Below, one piece after another: positions 8,701-17,698 of a stretch of DNA of 64,000 nucleotides. Numbering within the stretch: the first letter of the stretch is position 1; every line of letters begins with the position of its first letter. Location of the stretch: positions 1-64,000 of the forward strand of contig NZ_JACJJQ010000005.1 in NCBI RefSeq assembly GCF_016900115.1. Reading direction: 5' to 3'. Source of the stretch: Limosilactobacillus alvi (GTDB taxonomy: Bacteria > Bacillota > Bacilli > Lactobacillales > Lactobacillaceae). The notes beneath the pieces are model-generated. The model did not search any database, was not told where the DNA came from, and saw only the letters and a program-made list of their open reading frames with translations. A program made the position numbers and the translations under genes.

Positions 8701-9396
8701 TTATTCCCCCTCGGCAACCTCATACCGGTTGGCCCTTTTTTCTAACAGATGCTGTAAGATTGTTAAAATTGTACAGAAAACAGCATAAACCGCTGCTACA
8801 ATCGAATACATTAGTAATGGTTGATAGTTATGCGAAGCGATTTGTTGACTAACCATGAACATTTCTAAAATCGTAATTGAGCTTGCCAAAGAAGTATCCT
8901 TAACTAGACCAATAAATGAGTTTGAAAGTGGTGGTAGCGCCACCCGTAACGCTTGGGGGAAGATGATTAAGAAAAGCACCTGAGAATACGTCATTCCCAA
9001 TGAATAGGCTGCTTCCCACTGTGAACTTGGCAGCGAACTAATCGCTCCCCGAATCGTTTCTGAAGCATACGCTCCGGTATTTAAGGAGAAGGTAATAATT
9101 CCAGCCGTCCAAGCATTAAACTGAATACCAATATTTGGTAATCCAAAGAAAACAATAAACAATTGAACTAGTAATGGTGTTGACCGGAAAAGCCAAACAT
9201 AAAAAGAGAAAATCAATTTACCAAGGTACCAAATCCCCTTTACTAAACCATTTCCACGTGGCTTCGAGATTCGGATCAAAGCTGTAATCGCTGCAATCAC
9301 TAACCCAATTGCAAATGATATCACCGCAATTGGAATAGTATATTTAATTCCCGCCCACACAATTTCTGGGGTGGTACTTCGAATAATTTCCCACAT
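8701..9396 (-). CDS. Polar amino-acid ABC transporter, permease
   Basis: The protein (231 residues) is a membrane permease of the HisMQ/GlnP type with about five hydrophobic segments. It carries the EAA loop SSQWEAAYSLGMTYSQVLFLI...PQALRVALPPLSNSF near residues 125-165, which docks with the ATPase. Two in-frame ATGs exist, at 9402 and 9396. I prefer 9396 because the AAAGGA site touches the first ATG but is 6 nt from the second. It sits between the binding protein and the ATPase of the same leftward operon. Confidence 0.93.
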   Translation of the reverse strand: MWEIIRSTTPEIVWAGIKYTIPIAVISFAIGLVIAAITALIRISKPRGNGLVKGIWYLGKLIFSFYVWLFRSTPLLVQLFIVFFGLPNIGIQFNAWTAGIITFSLNTGAYASETIRGAISSLPSSQWEAAYSLGMTYSQVLFLIIFPQALRVALPPLSNSFIGLVKDTSLASSITILEMFMVSQQIASHNYQPLLMYSIVAAVYAVFCTILTILQHLLEKRANRYEVAEGE

Positions 9397-9415
9397 AAGC
9401 ATTCCTTTCTAATTT

Positions 9416-9447
9416 GCAAAAGGGCCGTAACAAAAGTTCCCCTTTGC
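9416..9447 (-). terminator. Hairpin between binding-protein and permease genes
   Basis: GCAAAAGGG at 9416-9424 pairs with CCCCTTTGC at 9439-9447 with one bulge. It occupies the 79-nt gap after the binding-protein gene. Such hairpins usually stabilise or partially end the transcript so that more binding protein than permease is made. That role is inferred. Confidence 0.5.
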
Positions 9448-9475
9448 CACGACCCAATTCTAGTCCTTATCTGAG

Positions 9476-10273
9476 TTACTTATTAGTGATATCACCATTA
9501 AAGTACTTTTCAGATAATTGCTTTAACGTTCCATCTTTCCGTAATTCAGCCAAGGCCTTATTAACCTTCTTTTGAAGTCCTTTATTATTCTTACCCATCA
9601 AAATCCCAATCGATTGTTCCGGAATCTTGTTAGTTGGCACTTCAGCATACTTCAAATCACTTGCACCAGTTGACTTTTGGTAGTAAAGAAAGGCTTCTTT
9701 AGAATTCAAAGCCGCTTCAACTCGTCCCTGCCGAATTAGACTCATTGAGGTCGAAAAGTCACTCGAAGCAACTGTTTGGCCCTTAAACTTCTTAACGTTA
9801 TCAGCATTTGCCGTTCCAGTGCCGGCAGCAATCTTCTTACCTTTAATATCATTGATTGACTTAATGGTTGTATTATCCTTCTTCATAATCAAAGCGGACT
9901 TTGAGTAAATGTAAGGGTCAGAGAAAAGATAAGCTTTTTTCCGGTCAGGAGTCATCGCAATGTCGTTAATTGCCATATCCAATTTTTTGGAACCAACTCC
10001 GGCAATTAATGAATCCCACTTGGTTGGGACGATCTTTACCTTGTACCCCATCTTCTTACCCAGCTTTTGTGCCAATTCGACTTCAAAACCTGTTAATTTT
10101 CCGTTTTCCCGGTAGGAGTAAGGAGCATAAGTTCCTTCCATCCCAACAGTGATGGTTCCCTTCTTAACCAATTGTGGTTGACTGGAATTAGCTTGTTTAC
10201 CACACGCTGCCAAGCCCACTACCATCAATACCCCGGCAACTGCAATCCCCAAGCGTTTCATCCATTTTTTCAT
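9476..10273 (-). CDS. Amino-acid ABC transporter substrate-binding lipoprotein
   Basis: This 265-residue protein has a lipoprotein signal peptide ending in the lipobox GLAAC (Cys near residue 24), so it is anchored outside the membrane. The rest is a type II periplasmic-binding fold: GTITVGMEGTYAPYSYRENG near residue 38, GFEVELAQKLGKKMG, then DMAINDIAMTPDRK, a signature of family 3 solute-binding proteins. AAAGGAGGA precedes the ATG. It is the first gene of the three-gene leftward operon. Confidence 0.94.
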   Translation of the reverse strand: MKKWMKRLGIAVAGVLMVVGLAACGKQANSSQPQLVKKGTITVGMEGTYAPYSYRENGKLTGFEVELAQKLGKKMGYKVKIVPTKWDSLIAGVGSKKLDMAINDIAMTPDRKKAYLFSDPYIYSKSALIMKKDNTTIKSINDIKGKKIAAGTGTANADNVKKFKGQTVASSDFSTSMSLIRQGRVEAALNSKEAFLYYQKSTGASDLKYAEVPTNKIPEQSIGILMGKNNKGLQKKVNKALAELRKDGTLKQLSEKYFNGDITNK

Positions 10274-10366
10274 CGGGAAAATCCTCCTTTATTTTTAAAA
10301 AAACTTACAAATAATAAGTTAATTCTAACGAAAGCCTTAAGAAAGGTCAAGCAAAGGAGCTAAATT

Positions 10367-10690
10367 TTATCGTCCCCGCACGATTTTTCCAACCGCTCCC
10401 TCCAAGCGATCAATCACCGCATCTGCATCCGTTTGGAAATCCGTTACCCAGTCTTTTTCTGGCGTAACTTGGCCTTCCTTTTCACCCATAAAATCATAGA
10501 CGACTAATGTTTGACCTTCAAGCTTAACATCATCATAGTGGCCTTCTAAAGCTTCATCCATAAAGGCCTGAAGAATTTCCTTCACCGCATCTTCTATTAC
10601 TTTTTGAACACTCAATTGTTCACCACGAACTTGGTGTTGGGCAATCTTCATTGCGACTTCTTCCATGTTTTCTGGTACTTCAACACTCAT
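10367..10690 (-). CDS. Unknown acidic protein (107 residues)
   Basis: I cannot assign a function. The protein is acidic, soluble and begins MSVEVPENMEEVAMKIAQHQ. A predicted helical N-terminal half and a VTDFQTDADAVIDRLEGAVG segment near the end are the only visible features. GGAAGGGAGAAAATC precedes the ATG. It stands alone between the amino-acid ABC operon and the divergent GreA-family gene. Confidence 0.75.
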   Translation of the reverse strand: MSVEVPENMEEVAMKIAQHQVRGEQLSVQKVIEDAVKEILQAFMDEALEGHYDDVKLEGQTLVVYDFMGEKEGQVTPEKDWVTDFQTDADAVIDRLEGAVGKIVRGR

Positions 10691-10764
10691 GATTTTCTCC
10701 CTTCCACTTGTTTTTCGCCTTCCATCTTACCATAATTATGGTGAAAACAAATTGAGGTGAAAAA

Positions 10765-11241
10765 ATGACAGAAATTTATTTTCAGAAAATGACCCCAGAC
10801 GGATATCACGAAATTGAAGCCCAAATTGAAGCCCTAAAGCAAAAACGTCCAACGCTAATTGCTCGCCTAAAAGCCGCTCGCGCTTTAGGCGATCTTTCGG
10901 AAAATACAGAATATAGTAGTGCGAAACGGGACTTACGTCACTTAGAAAGCCGCCTTCGCTATCTTGATAAACAACTCAAATACGCGCAAATTATCAATCC
11001 TCGAAAAGACGGAAAAATTGATCTCGGTAGCTTCGTAACAATTGAGTTTTTAGACGATCATAGTCAAACCGAATACCAATTAGTTGGCCGCCAAGAAGCA
11101 AATCTCCAAGCTAACAAGCTCGCTTTTGATTCACCACTTGGTAATGCAATTAGTCATCAACAAGCAGGCGCAATCGTTACAGTTTCTGCCCCTGATGGTA
11201 ATTATCAAGTTAAGATTCTTAGCATTCGATTAGCTAACTAA
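10765..11241 (+). CDS. GreA/GreB-family transcription elongation factor
   Basis: The 158-residue protein has the two Gre domains. The N-terminal coiled coil (residues 10-75) contains ARALGDLSENTEYSSAKRDL, where the acidic DLSENTEY loop is the tip that stimulates RNA cleavage by RNA polymerase. The C-terminal domain contains FDSPLGNAISHQQAGAIVTV. It may be a second Gre copy in the genome, since the sequence departs from typical GreA (for example MTPDGYHEIEAQIEAL and a shortened C-terminus). GAGGTGAAAAA precedes the ATG. It is divergent from the 107-residue gene and separated from the next gene by 226 nt. Confidence 0.88.
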   Translation: MTEIYFQKMTPDGYHEIEAQIEALKQKRPTLIARLKAARALGDLSENTEYSSAKRDLRHLESRLRYLDKQLKYAQIINPRKDGKIDLGSFVTIEFLDDHSQTEYQLVGRQEANLQANKLAFDSPLGNAISHQQAGAIVTVSAPDGNYQVKILSIRLAN

Positions 11242-11382
11242 GAAGACTAAATTAATCATAAAACTTTTTCAAATTTAAAAGAAAAGGATTTCATTAAAAC
11301 TAAGAAAGTAACTTCAACAACATATCATTCGATTAATTAACATAAATCCGCTTGTTTTCTAAGCTTAAACTGCTATACTAGT

Positions 11383-11450
11383 TTTCGTTGTCTTTCAGAC
11401 ACAATATCTTGTATTTAACTCATTTAAAGCACAAGATCTAGAAAAGAGAC
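11383..11450 (+). promoter_or_regulatory. Leader of the PnuC-like gene with two inverted repeats
   Basis: A promoter-like pair (TTGTTT with 16 nt to TATACT at about 11374) is followed by TGTCT-TTC-AGACA and by ATCTTGT...ACAAGAT, two inverted repeats in the 5' leader. They could be operator sites for a niacin-responsive repressor (NiaR-like) or form RNA stems. The repeats are visible; the regulator is a guess. Confidence 0.35.
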
Positions 11451-11467
11451 GAAGAGGATGATGACGA

Positions 11468-12217
11468 ATGACAAATTATATTAACTTCCTAACCCACCAA
11501 TTAAAAGGTTGGCCCAAGCAGAACTACTATCTATTTTACTTTAGTCTTGGATGCCAATTAATGACCTTAGTTAACGCGCCCATCACTTGGGTGACTGTAA
11601 TTACTTTTATTGGAACTACCCTTGGTGTTCTATGCGTATTAGCCATCAACGCTGCTAAGTCCGTTAATGGTTGGCTTGGAATTTTATCTGCAATCTGTTT
11701 TATCATCGCAGGCTTTAATGCTAAAAACTATCTTAGCATTCTTGAACAACTTGCCTATGTCATTACTCTGGACATTCCAGTCCTTCTTTCTGCTAACTGG
11801 AATGTCAATATGGCGGCCAAGATCCGCCACTTTACTATCAAAAGTTGGACAATTGCAATTCTGGCAACTATTGTGGTTTACCTAGTATCAGGAAGCCTGA
11901 TTGGCCGTTTTACTGATGATCCCCGGCCGTGGATTGACGCCATTAGTTTCTCAATTAGTTTAACTGCCGGCGTAATTTGTTTCCTTCGGTTTAACAACCA
12001 ATACTTCTGGTGGTTAGCTTCAGGGCTTGCCCAATTAGTACTCTGGTTTGTTTCATTCCGCCAGGGATCCGCAACCCTAGCAATGGCAATTAATAGCTCT
12101 ATTTACCTGATTAATGATGTTTTAGCCTTTACCATTTCACCGTGGTATAACGAAAAAGAACGGCAACGCGTAACCGCTCAAGAAAGTGCTTATGCCAAAT
12201 CAATTGGCTTAGAATAG
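11468..12217 (+). CDS. pnuC: PnuC-like nicotinamide riboside transporter
   Basis: This 249-residue protein has about seven hydrophobic segments. The region from VICFLRFNNQYFWWLASGLAQLVLW to the C-terminus matches the conserved NQYFWW/W block of PnuC vitamin transporters, which move nicotinamide riboside by facilitated diffusion. An inverted-repeat leader lies upstream. The gene stands alone, with a parS-like site and an intergenic element directly after its stop. Transport of thiamine or riboflavin (PnuT/PnuX) is an alternative. Confidence 0.75.
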   Translation: MTNYINFLTHQLKGWPKQNYYLFYFSLGCQLMTLVNAPITWVTVITFIGTTLGVLCVLAINAAKSVNGWLGILSAICFIIAGFNAKNYLSILEQLAYVITLDIPVLLSANWNVNMAAKIRHFTIKSWTIAILATIVVYLVSGSLIGRFTDDPRPWIDAISFSISLTAGVICFLRFNNQYFWWLASGLAQLVLWFVSFRQGSATLAMAINSSIYLINDVLAFTISPWYNEKERQRVTAQESAYAKSIGLE

Positions 12218-12220
12218 TGA

Positions 12221-12236
12221 TGTTTCATGTGAAACA
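12221..12236. promoter_or_regulatory. parS chromosome-segregation site
   Basis: The 16-mer TGTTTCATGTGAAACA matches the bacterial parS consensus TGTTTCACGTGAAACA at 15 of 16 positions (C to T at position 8) and has 7-bp perfect arms. It lies in the gap just after the pnuC stop codon, about 35 kb from dnaA, within the origin-proximal zone where ParB-binding sites cluster in Firmicutes. No parA or parB gene is present in this window. Confidence 0.85.
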
Positions 12237-12242
12237 AAAACA

Positions 12243-12527
12243 AAGAGGCCGGGAAGAAACATGAGTTTCTTCCCGGCCCTTTTTGTCATCTCCGAATGTT
12301 ACTCAGTAACTAAGGTCAAAGCAGTAGCTGAATGGCAGTTACTTCCCTAACGGTCGCACCAACCGATTCAGCCTTGCATGGGCTCACAAACGCCAAACCA
12401 GTTGGCTGGTTCGCTCCGAAGCACGACCTTAGCGGATAGGGGGCGAATAAAAGGACAATTTTAATAGATCAACCTTCGTCCTTCTTATCCCAACTAGGCC
12501 GTCAAGGAGCTTTCTCCATCCTCTTTA
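12243..12527. repeat. Full-length copy of the dispersed intergenic element
   Basis: It starts with a hairpin (GAGGCCGGGAAGAAAC at 12245-12260, loop ATGA, complement 12265-12278, then TTTTT) that terminates pnuC. A module of about 240 nt follows, with CATCTCCGAATGTTACTCAG at its inner start and AGGCCGTCAAGGAGCTTTCT near its outer end. The reverse complement of 62626-62905 matches nearly its whole length, apart from a variable stem around 12440-12470. Internal inverted repeats include AACCAG/CTGGTT and AGTAACTG-type stems. It fills the gap between two convergent genes. Confidence 0.9.
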
Positions 12528-13031
12528 TTTTCTCTTCACAGCACCTAAGTATGCTTGATAGGTTTGTAAATCGAAACAAACCATTGTTACTTCGAGTTGT
12601 GGATACTGCTCTAATACCGTTTTGATCGTTTTCACTGCAACCTTAGCTGCTTCTTCGAGGGGATAAGCATAGACACCCGTACTAATTGAAGGAAAAGCGA
12701 TCGTTTGGCAACCATTTTTGATTGCTAATTCCAAACTATTCCGATATGAATTAGCTAGTAAAATTGCTTCATTATGGTTACCACCCTGCCAAATCGGCCC
12801 AGGTGTATGAATAACGTAGTGAGCTGGTAGTTCAAAGCCCGGCGTAATTCGTGCTTCTCCAGTCGGGCAACCATGTAAACGAGCACAAGCAACGTCTAAT
12901 GCTGGGCCAGCTACCCGGTGAATAGCGCCATCGACCCCACCGCCTCCCAGTAAGGTTGTATTCGCCGCATTAACAATTGCATCAACTTTTTCCTTGGTAA
13001 TATCGCCAAGTTTAATCGTAAACTTAGCCAT
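12525..13031 (-). CDS. Macro-domain protein (probable O-acetyl-ADP-ribose deacetylase)
   Basis: A single macro domain makes up this 168-residue protein. [20 protein letters not shown] near residue 18 and [15 protein letters not shown] near residue 123 are the ADP-ribose-binding loops, and the order matches E. coli YmdB-type enzymes that hydrolyse O-acetyl-ADP-ribose or remove mono-ADP-ribose. The ATG at 13031 is chosen because GGTGAT precedes it, 5 nt after the pepO stop. Its position suggests translational coupling with pepO. Confidence 0.92.
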   Translation of the reverse strand: MAKFTIKLGDITKEKVDAIVNAANTTLLGGGGVDGAIHRVAGPALDVACARLHGCPTGEARITPGFELPAHYVIHTPGPIWQGGNHNEAILLANSYRNSLELAIKNGCQTIAFPSISTGVYAYPLEEAAKVAVKTIKTVLEQYPQLEVTMVCFDLQTYQAYLGAVKRK

Positions 13032-13036
13032 GATGA

Positions 13037-14932
13037 TCACCAAATATTAACTCGTTTTTCTGGTGCCAAGTACATCGGGTCACCTGGTTGGATATCAAAG
13101 GCTTCATAAAAATCAGCTAGATTCTTAACTTGCACATTTGCCCGTAACTTCTGGGGTGCGTGAACATCAATCGAGAGCAACAATTGTTGATATTCTTTCC
13201 GAGCCTTAGTCCGCCAAATCCGGGCCCAGTTAATAAAGAAGGCCTGGGTATCAAAATCTGCTTCTTTTTTAGCGGCACTCAGGGCACAACTCAAGCCGCC
13301 AGCGTCAGCAATATTTTCGGAAACCGTCAACTTCCCATTTACTTTTTGACCAGCAAACGGTAAACCATCAAACTCATCAATCATCGCTTGCGCTAATTGT
13401 TTAAAGTGGGCCGCATCTTCTTTGGTCCACCAGTTATTCAAATTCCCGTACTCGTCAAACAAGGAACCATTGTTATCGAAAGCATGAGAAATTTCGTGAG
13501 CTATTACGGCTCCAATCCCCCCATAATTTTGACTACTACTTTGTTTCAAACTATAGAAAGGTGCTTGAAGAACAGCGGCCGGGAAAACAATAATATTCTT
13601 AAATGGATGGAAATAAGCATTGACCGTGGCTGGGCTCATTTCCCACTTCATCCGATCAACTGGCTTACCAAAATGGGCAAATTGATCCTTAGCAACAACT
13701 TTACTCATACCAACTAAATTTTCCAATAACGGTTTAGCTGGGTCGACTTTTAGTTGATCATAAATTACCGGAATCTTATCTGGGTAACCGACTTGAACCC
13801 CCAAATGTTCAAGCTTCGTAATTGCTTTTTGCCGGGTAGCTAGGCTTAGCCAATCATTTTTCTGCAAACGTTCCTCATAAACGGTAATCATTTGGTGAAC
13901 CATGTGTTCAACGTCAGCCTTAGCCTCAGCGCCAAAGTATTTATGAGCATAATAACCACCGACTACTTGACTAAAGATCCCATTCGTAAGCCGATAAGCA
14001 TACTTTTGTTGGTTTGGTGCTTCTTTATTTCCAGAAAGTGCCCGACCGTATTCACCGGCAAGAATCCGGAAGTCATCACTTAAGAAACCAGCTTCCCCCG
14101 TTACCCGGTTAACCACAAGCCAAGCCTTAAACTCGGCAAAATGGCCGGTCAAAATATCGTTTAAAGCTTCGTAATAAGCTGGCTCGGTGACAATAATTTG
14201 ACTTGGCTTTGTGCCTACTAAGGTTGTAATCACTTGTCCTAAGTCCAGTTGATCAGTATGGGCGACAAAGTCAGCAAAACTTTGCGGATTGTACATCTTA
14301 CTGTAGTCTGCTGTCTCTTCACTGCTCTTAACATGAGGGACAATTAAAGCATCAAAAGCAACTGCTTTTTCAATCAGTTCTTTAGCCTTTGCGTCTTGGT
14401 AACCGAGTTTCACCAATAATTTCAAAACCATTTGTTTCCAAAGAGCTAATAGTTGTGGTCCCTGAGAATTAGCTTTAGCATAGTAGGTCTTATCTGGCAA
14501 AATCAATCCCGGTGCACCCGCAAAAAGTGCATTTACCGTTGCATTTTTCATATCGGCATCAACATCAAAGCTAACCGGTGAAGCGTCACCTTCAAGCACC
14601 CAGTTAACAAGGTGTTCCTGTACATCTTGATAGTTCTGTAGGTTTTCAAGTTCTCCCAACCGTGCTTTCAAAGGAGTCGTTCCCTCTTTTTCTCGCCGCG
14701 CAAAATCCTTCGTTAAGGTATAAAGTTTAACTGCTTCTGCTAGCTTAGCATCAGTTGGCATTTTCTTTTCCATTTGGTCTAAATCGGCCATTAAGGTTTC
14801 TTCAATCTCATCAACCAAATCATTGAAACCACCGGTTGCGGGCTTATCAGCTGGAATCTTAGCTTGTGCTATCCAATCGCCATTTACTGCTTCATATAGA
14901 TCTTGACGTACAGCTTTCAAATCAACTGCCAT
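13037..14932 (-). CDS. pepO: Endopeptidase PepO (M13 metallopeptidase)
   Basis: This 631-residue zinc endopeptidase belongs to the neprilysin family. The zinc motif [11 protein letters not shown] (HExxH) lies near residue 475, with the third ligand in [11 protein letters not shown] near residue 535. The upstream [19 protein letters not shown] matches the family substrate-binding NAYY segment. There is no signal peptide, so it is cytoplasmic, as in lactic acid bacteria where PepO cleaves oligopeptides imported by Opp. It is followed closely by the macro-domain gene. Confidence 0.96.
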   Translation of the reverse strand: MAVDLKAVRQDLYEAVNGDWIAQAKIPADKPATGGFNDLVDEIEETLMADLDQMEKKMPTDAKLAEAVKLYTLTKDFARREKEGTTPLKARLGELENLQNYQDVQEHLVNWVLEGDASPVSFDVDADMKNATVNALFAGAPGLILPDKTYYAKANSQGPQLLALWKQMVLKLLVKLGYQDAKAKELIEKAVAFDALIVPHVKSSEETADYSKMYNPQSFADFVAHTDQLDLGQVITTLVGTKPSQIIVTEPAYYEALNDILTGHFAEFKAWLVVNRVTGEAGFLSDDFRILAGEYGRALSGNKEAPNQQKYAYRLTNGIFSQVVGGYYAHKYFGAEAKADVEHMVHQMITVYEERLQKNDWLSLATRQKAITKLEHLGVQVGYPDKIPVIYDQLKVDPAKPLLENLVGMSKVVAKDQFAHFGKPVDRMKWEMSPATVNAYFHPFKNIIVFPAAVLQAPFYSLKQSSSQNYGGIGAVIAHEISHAFDNNGSLFDEYGNLNNWWTKEDAAHFKQLAQAMIDEFDGLPFAGQKVNGKLTVSENIADAGGLSCALSAAKKEADFDTQAFFINWARIWRTKARKEYQQLLLSIDVHAPQKLRANVQVKNLADFYEAFDIQPGDPMYLAPEKRVNIW

Positions 14933-14996
14933 TTCAATCCCTCCGTTAATTTTAATCTAAATTCTATTATAACGAAGAAGCACTAAAATTAAAAAA

Positions 14997-15030
14997 GAGT
15001 GCTCATAAACCTTTTGGCTTACTGCACTCT
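14997..15030 (-). terminator. Terminator of the purine permease gene
   Basis: On the minus strand AGAGTGC (15030-15024) pairs with GCACTCT (15003-14997), followed by TTTTTAATTTT. It lies 20 nt after the stop of the leftward permease gene and upstream of pepO. Confidence 0.8.
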
Positions 15031-15049
15031 ATTTAAGTTTTATTAATAG

Positions 15050-16360
15050 TTAACCGACCGTTAATACCCACATAAAGATAATAAAAATAAAGAAGAGTCC
15101 ATACATAATCGGGTGAACTTCTCGACCCCGCTTGGCTGCAATCATGCAAATTGGGTAAGTAATTAATCCTAAGGCCATCCCATCCGAAATACTATAAGTT
15201 AATGGCATCCCCAAAACAATCAAGAATGAAGGAATAGCAACTTCCAAATGTCCCCAATCAACATATTTCAATGATTGAGCCATCAAAACCCCAACAATGA
15301 TCAAAGCCGGCGCTGTTACTTGGTCCGTGACCACCGTTAACAATGGTGAGAACAACATTCCAAATAAGAAGCAAATTCCTGTCACAACAGCGGTTAATCC
15401 TGAACGACCACCAACTGCAATCCCGGCAGATGATTCAACATAGGCCCCCACTGGGGAAGTCCCAAGTAATGACCCAGCTAACATCGCGGTTGAGTCTGAC
15501 ATTAAAGCTTTCCCAACCCGCGGCATTTGGTTGTTCTTCATGAAGCCTGCCTGTTGGGCAAGTCCAACTAAGGTCCCAGCAGTATCAAAGAAGGTTACCA
15601 ATAAGAAAGTCAAGACCACAACCCACATTTGTGGAGTACTGATTTCTCCAACATGCTTAACAGCAACCCCAAACGTTGGGGCTAAACTTGGTGCACCAGA
15701 AACTAAGTGTGATGGCATTTTAATCAGGCCGGTTACTAACCCTAAAATAGAGGTTAAAAACATCCCGATAAAGATCGCTCCCGGAACTTTCCGGATCATT
15801 AAAATTGCCGTGATGATCAAGCCAAAAATGGTTAACCACGTTGTTGGCGTTGTAAAGGATCCCAAGCCAACTACTGTTGACTTGTTAGCAACGACTAGGC
15901 CCCCTTGGTGAAGCCCAAGAAAAGCAATAAATAAACCAATCCCACTAGAAATAGCATACTTTAAATCGCTCGGAATGGCATTGATAATCATTTCCCGGAG
16001 CTTAAAAATAGTGATCAAAAGGAAAATTAACGAGGCAACGAATACCCCTGACAACGCCGTTTGCCAGTTAACTCCCATCCCAATTACAACTGAGTAAGAG
16101 AAGAAAGCGTTGATTCCAAGTGCCGGAGCCGTTGCGATCGGATAACGAGCCAAAAAGCCCATCAAAAAACATCCTAAAGCACTTGCTAATGCTGTCGCCG
16201 TAAAAACGGCTCCAGTATCCATCTTAGCCGCTCCAAGAACGTTTGGATTTACAAAGAGAATATACGACATGGAAATAAAGGTTGTAATTCCTGCTAAAAT
16301 TTCTCTCCGTACGGTTGTACTAAGTTTATCCAATTCAAAATAGCGATTAAGCCAAGCCAC
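15050..16360 (-). CDS. NCS2-family purine permease (guanine/hypoxanthine, PbuG/AzgA type)
   Basis: The 436-residue membrane protein has about 12-13 hydrophobic segments and opens with REILAGITTFISMSYILFVN near residue 18, a hallmark of the AzgA/PbuG branch. FFDTAGTLVGLAQQAG near residue 257 and SPVGAYVESSAGIAVGGRSG near residue 303 are further family signatures. It probably imports adenine, guanine or hypoxanthine. The start is GTG at 16360, with AAAGGGAGAAAG upstream. Two CGAA half-sites before the gene may be PurR boxes. Confidence 0.9.
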   Translation of the reverse strand: MAWLNRYFELDKLSTTVRREILAGITTFISMSYILFVNPNVLGAAKMDTGAVFTATALASALGCFLMGFLARYPIATAPALGINAFFSYSVVIGMGVNWQTALSGVFVASLIFLLITIFKLREMIINAIPSDLKYAISSGIGLFIAFLGLHQGGLVVANKSTVVGLGSFTTPTTWLTIFGLIITAILMIRKVPGAIFIGMFLTSILGLVTGLIKMPSHLVSGAPSLAPTFGVAVKHVGEISTPQMWVVVLTFLLVTFFDTAGTLVGLAQQAGFMKNNQMPRVGKALMSDSTAMLAGSLLGTSPVGAYVESSAGIAVGGRSGLTAVVTGICFLFGMLFSPLLTVVTDQVTAPALIIVGVLMAQSLKYVDWGHLEVAIPSFLIVLGMPLTYSISDGMALGLITYPICMIAAKRGREVHPIMYGLFFIFIIFMWVLTVG

Positions 16361-16377
16361 AATCTTTCTCCCTTTCT

Positions 16378-16428
16378 ATTTTACGAACAAAATCACAAAA
16401 ACTATCTTATAATATTCGTTTAGTTTTG
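16378..16428. promoter_or_regulatory. Possible PurR boxes before the purine permease
   Basis: ATTTTACGAACAAAAT and, about 27 nt further, ATATTCGTTT form inverted CGAA-centred sites, similar to the paired PurBoxes (AWWWCCGAACWWT) of Firmicutes. They flank TATAAG-like -10 sequences on the minus strand. No purine riboswitch consensus was seen here. The match is partial. Confidence 0.4.
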
Positions 16429-16518
16429 TAAAGAAAAGCTGGAACTTTATTTAAATTTTTTCGCTAATCATCAATCAAAGGTGTGTTTTCCTTTTCTTTA
16501 AACGATAATTGTTCGTCT

Positions 16519-16689
16519 TTACCAATTTCGTTTACTCCACGCTCGGCCATCAAGCTCGCCTTCTGCTCGATCAATTCTTTCGGCTTGCTCCTTCAACACC
16601 CGCCTTAATTCACTCAATGTCACTTGATCAAGGTAACCAGGAAGGCGCTTTGCTAAATCCTTAAGGGTTTGATCTGTCCACTCATCCAT
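16519..16689 (-). CDS. Small unknown protein (56 residues), coupled to the oxidoreductase
   Basis: An ATG at 16689 lies 3 nt after the TGA of the flavodoxin-fold gene and opens a 56-residue frame ending RAWSKRNW. The product is charged and predicted helical: it begins MDEWTDQTLKDLAKRLPGYL and continues with LSELRRVLKEQAERIDRA. GGATATTG upstream could serve as ribosome site. The tight spacing supports translation, but no family is recognised. Confidence 0.6.
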   Translation of the reverse strand: MDEWTDQTLKDLAKRLPGYLDQVTLSELRRVLKEQAERIDRAEGELDGRAWSKRNW

Positions 16690-16692
16690 AAT

Positions 16693-17376
16693 TCAATATC
16701 CTTCTGTTTCCCGAACTAATCGTAAGTTATCATTTAAATCGTCTAATTGTTCTTGCTTCATTGAAAGCAACGCCGCTAGTTGCTGTAACTCTTGCTGAGC
16801 TATAGTATCCTTAGTATTAGTTTGCATGGTTGCTAGCTGTCTGGTTAACCAAGCCACGCGGTCTTTGAACCGGACTGGTTGTGGCAGGCTAAGATATTGC
16901 TGATAGGCTACCGCTAATTTTTGGCGGGCTGTATCGCTCTGGTAAGCAAATTGACTAACTACGAGTGGCGATAACCACTTCATTTTCGTTGCTAAAGCAA
17001 GTCCTTGTAAAGGTCGGAGATATTCATCAATCGTAAAAGCCTGCCTTTGACCACTTTGAAATTCCCGAATTGGTCTCCCTAAACTAACTACGATCCCAAG
17101 TTCTTTTTTAACTAATCGATCGTGTTGGGGACCAAGTAACTCTTCGTCAAACACTTCGTCAAGCCATTGTTTCATCAATGCTGGCACGCTGTACCAATAA
17201 AGCGGAAATTGTAATATTAACCGCTCGGCTTGCCAAATTAGTTGCTGTTCAGTAGCAATATCAAATGGTGCTTCAAGTTCATGGAAAGTCGCCCAGTCTT
17301 TACCAACTTGTTTTAAAAAGGGTTGAGTTTCTGAATCTGCCAATTCTGGATGGCCAATTACTACTAATGTTTTCAA
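16693..17376 (-). CDS. NAD(P)H-dependent oxidoreductase, flavodoxin-like fold
   Basis: The 227-residue protein begins MKTLVVIGHPELADSETQPF, the FMN phosphate loop of the NQO1/KefF/MdaB family, and has LILQFPLYWYSVPALMKQWLD near residue 72, which is the conserved flavin-binding and dimer segment of these quinone reductases. A C-terminal helix-rich tail from about residue 170 is unlike the minimal family and may be a separate small domain. The start is TTG at 17376, one base after the TAA of the preceding 106-residue gene, with GGAG upstream. It forms a tight leftward unit with its neighbours. Confidence 0.88.
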   Translation of the reverse strand: MKTLVVIGHPELADSETQPFLKQVGKDWATFHELEAPFDIATEQQLIWQAERLILQFPLYWYSVPALMKQWLDEVFDEELLGPQHDRLVKKELGIVVSLGRPIREFQSGQRQAFTIDEYLRPLQGLALATKMKWLSPLVVSQFAYQSDTARQKLAVAYQQYLSLPQPVRFKDRVAWLTRQLATMQTNTKDTIAQQELQQLAALLSMKQEQLDDLNDNLRLVRETEGY

Positions 17377-17377
17377 A

Positions 17378-17698
17378 TTATTTCTCCATTAAAGCTTGTC
17401 CTTGTTTTAAAGTATCAGAAGTGACCTCAACAGTTAAGAACCTTTGCATTGGGGTTTCGCTGTGACGATCTTTAAAAGCCATTGCTTCTGCTTTAAGAAT
17501 TAATACCGTTAAATTATTCTCGGTGAGCATTAATTGCCCGGGATGGGTAAATTTCCCCTTTGTATGTTTTCCGATTCGCCAAGTGTGGATCTTAGCGGAT
17601 CCTTCGTTGTCAAATTTAATTTGATACTTTCCAGAATTATCCATTTCAACTGGTAAACCATAAAGTTTTAAAACATCATACTGATTTTTCTTACTCAA
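17378..17698 (-). CDS. Unknown protein (106 residues)
   Basis: I do not recognise this protein. It begins MSKKNQYDVLKLYGLPVEMD from a TTG at 17698, with GAGG upstream, and is rich in beta-type segments (for example YQIKFDNEGSAKIHTWRIG). There is no signal peptide or membrane segment. Its stop is one base before the TTG of the flavodoxin-fold gene, so the two are coupled. A role in the same redox function is only inferred. Confidence 0.75.
   Translation of the reverse strand: MSKKNQYDVLKLYGLPVEMDNSGKYQIKFDNEGSAKIHTWRIGKHTKGKFTHPGQLMLTENNLTVLILKAEAMAFKDRHSETPMQRFLTVEVTSDTLKQGQALMEK

Noticed and set aside
12243-12527. tRNA or rRNA fragment in the intergenic element
   Set aside because: The stems do not form a cloverleaf and no CCA or T-loop motif is present.
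16361-16518. Purine riboswitch before the purine permease
   Set aside because: The conserved junction sequences of the purine aptamer were not found; only CGAA-type sites are present.
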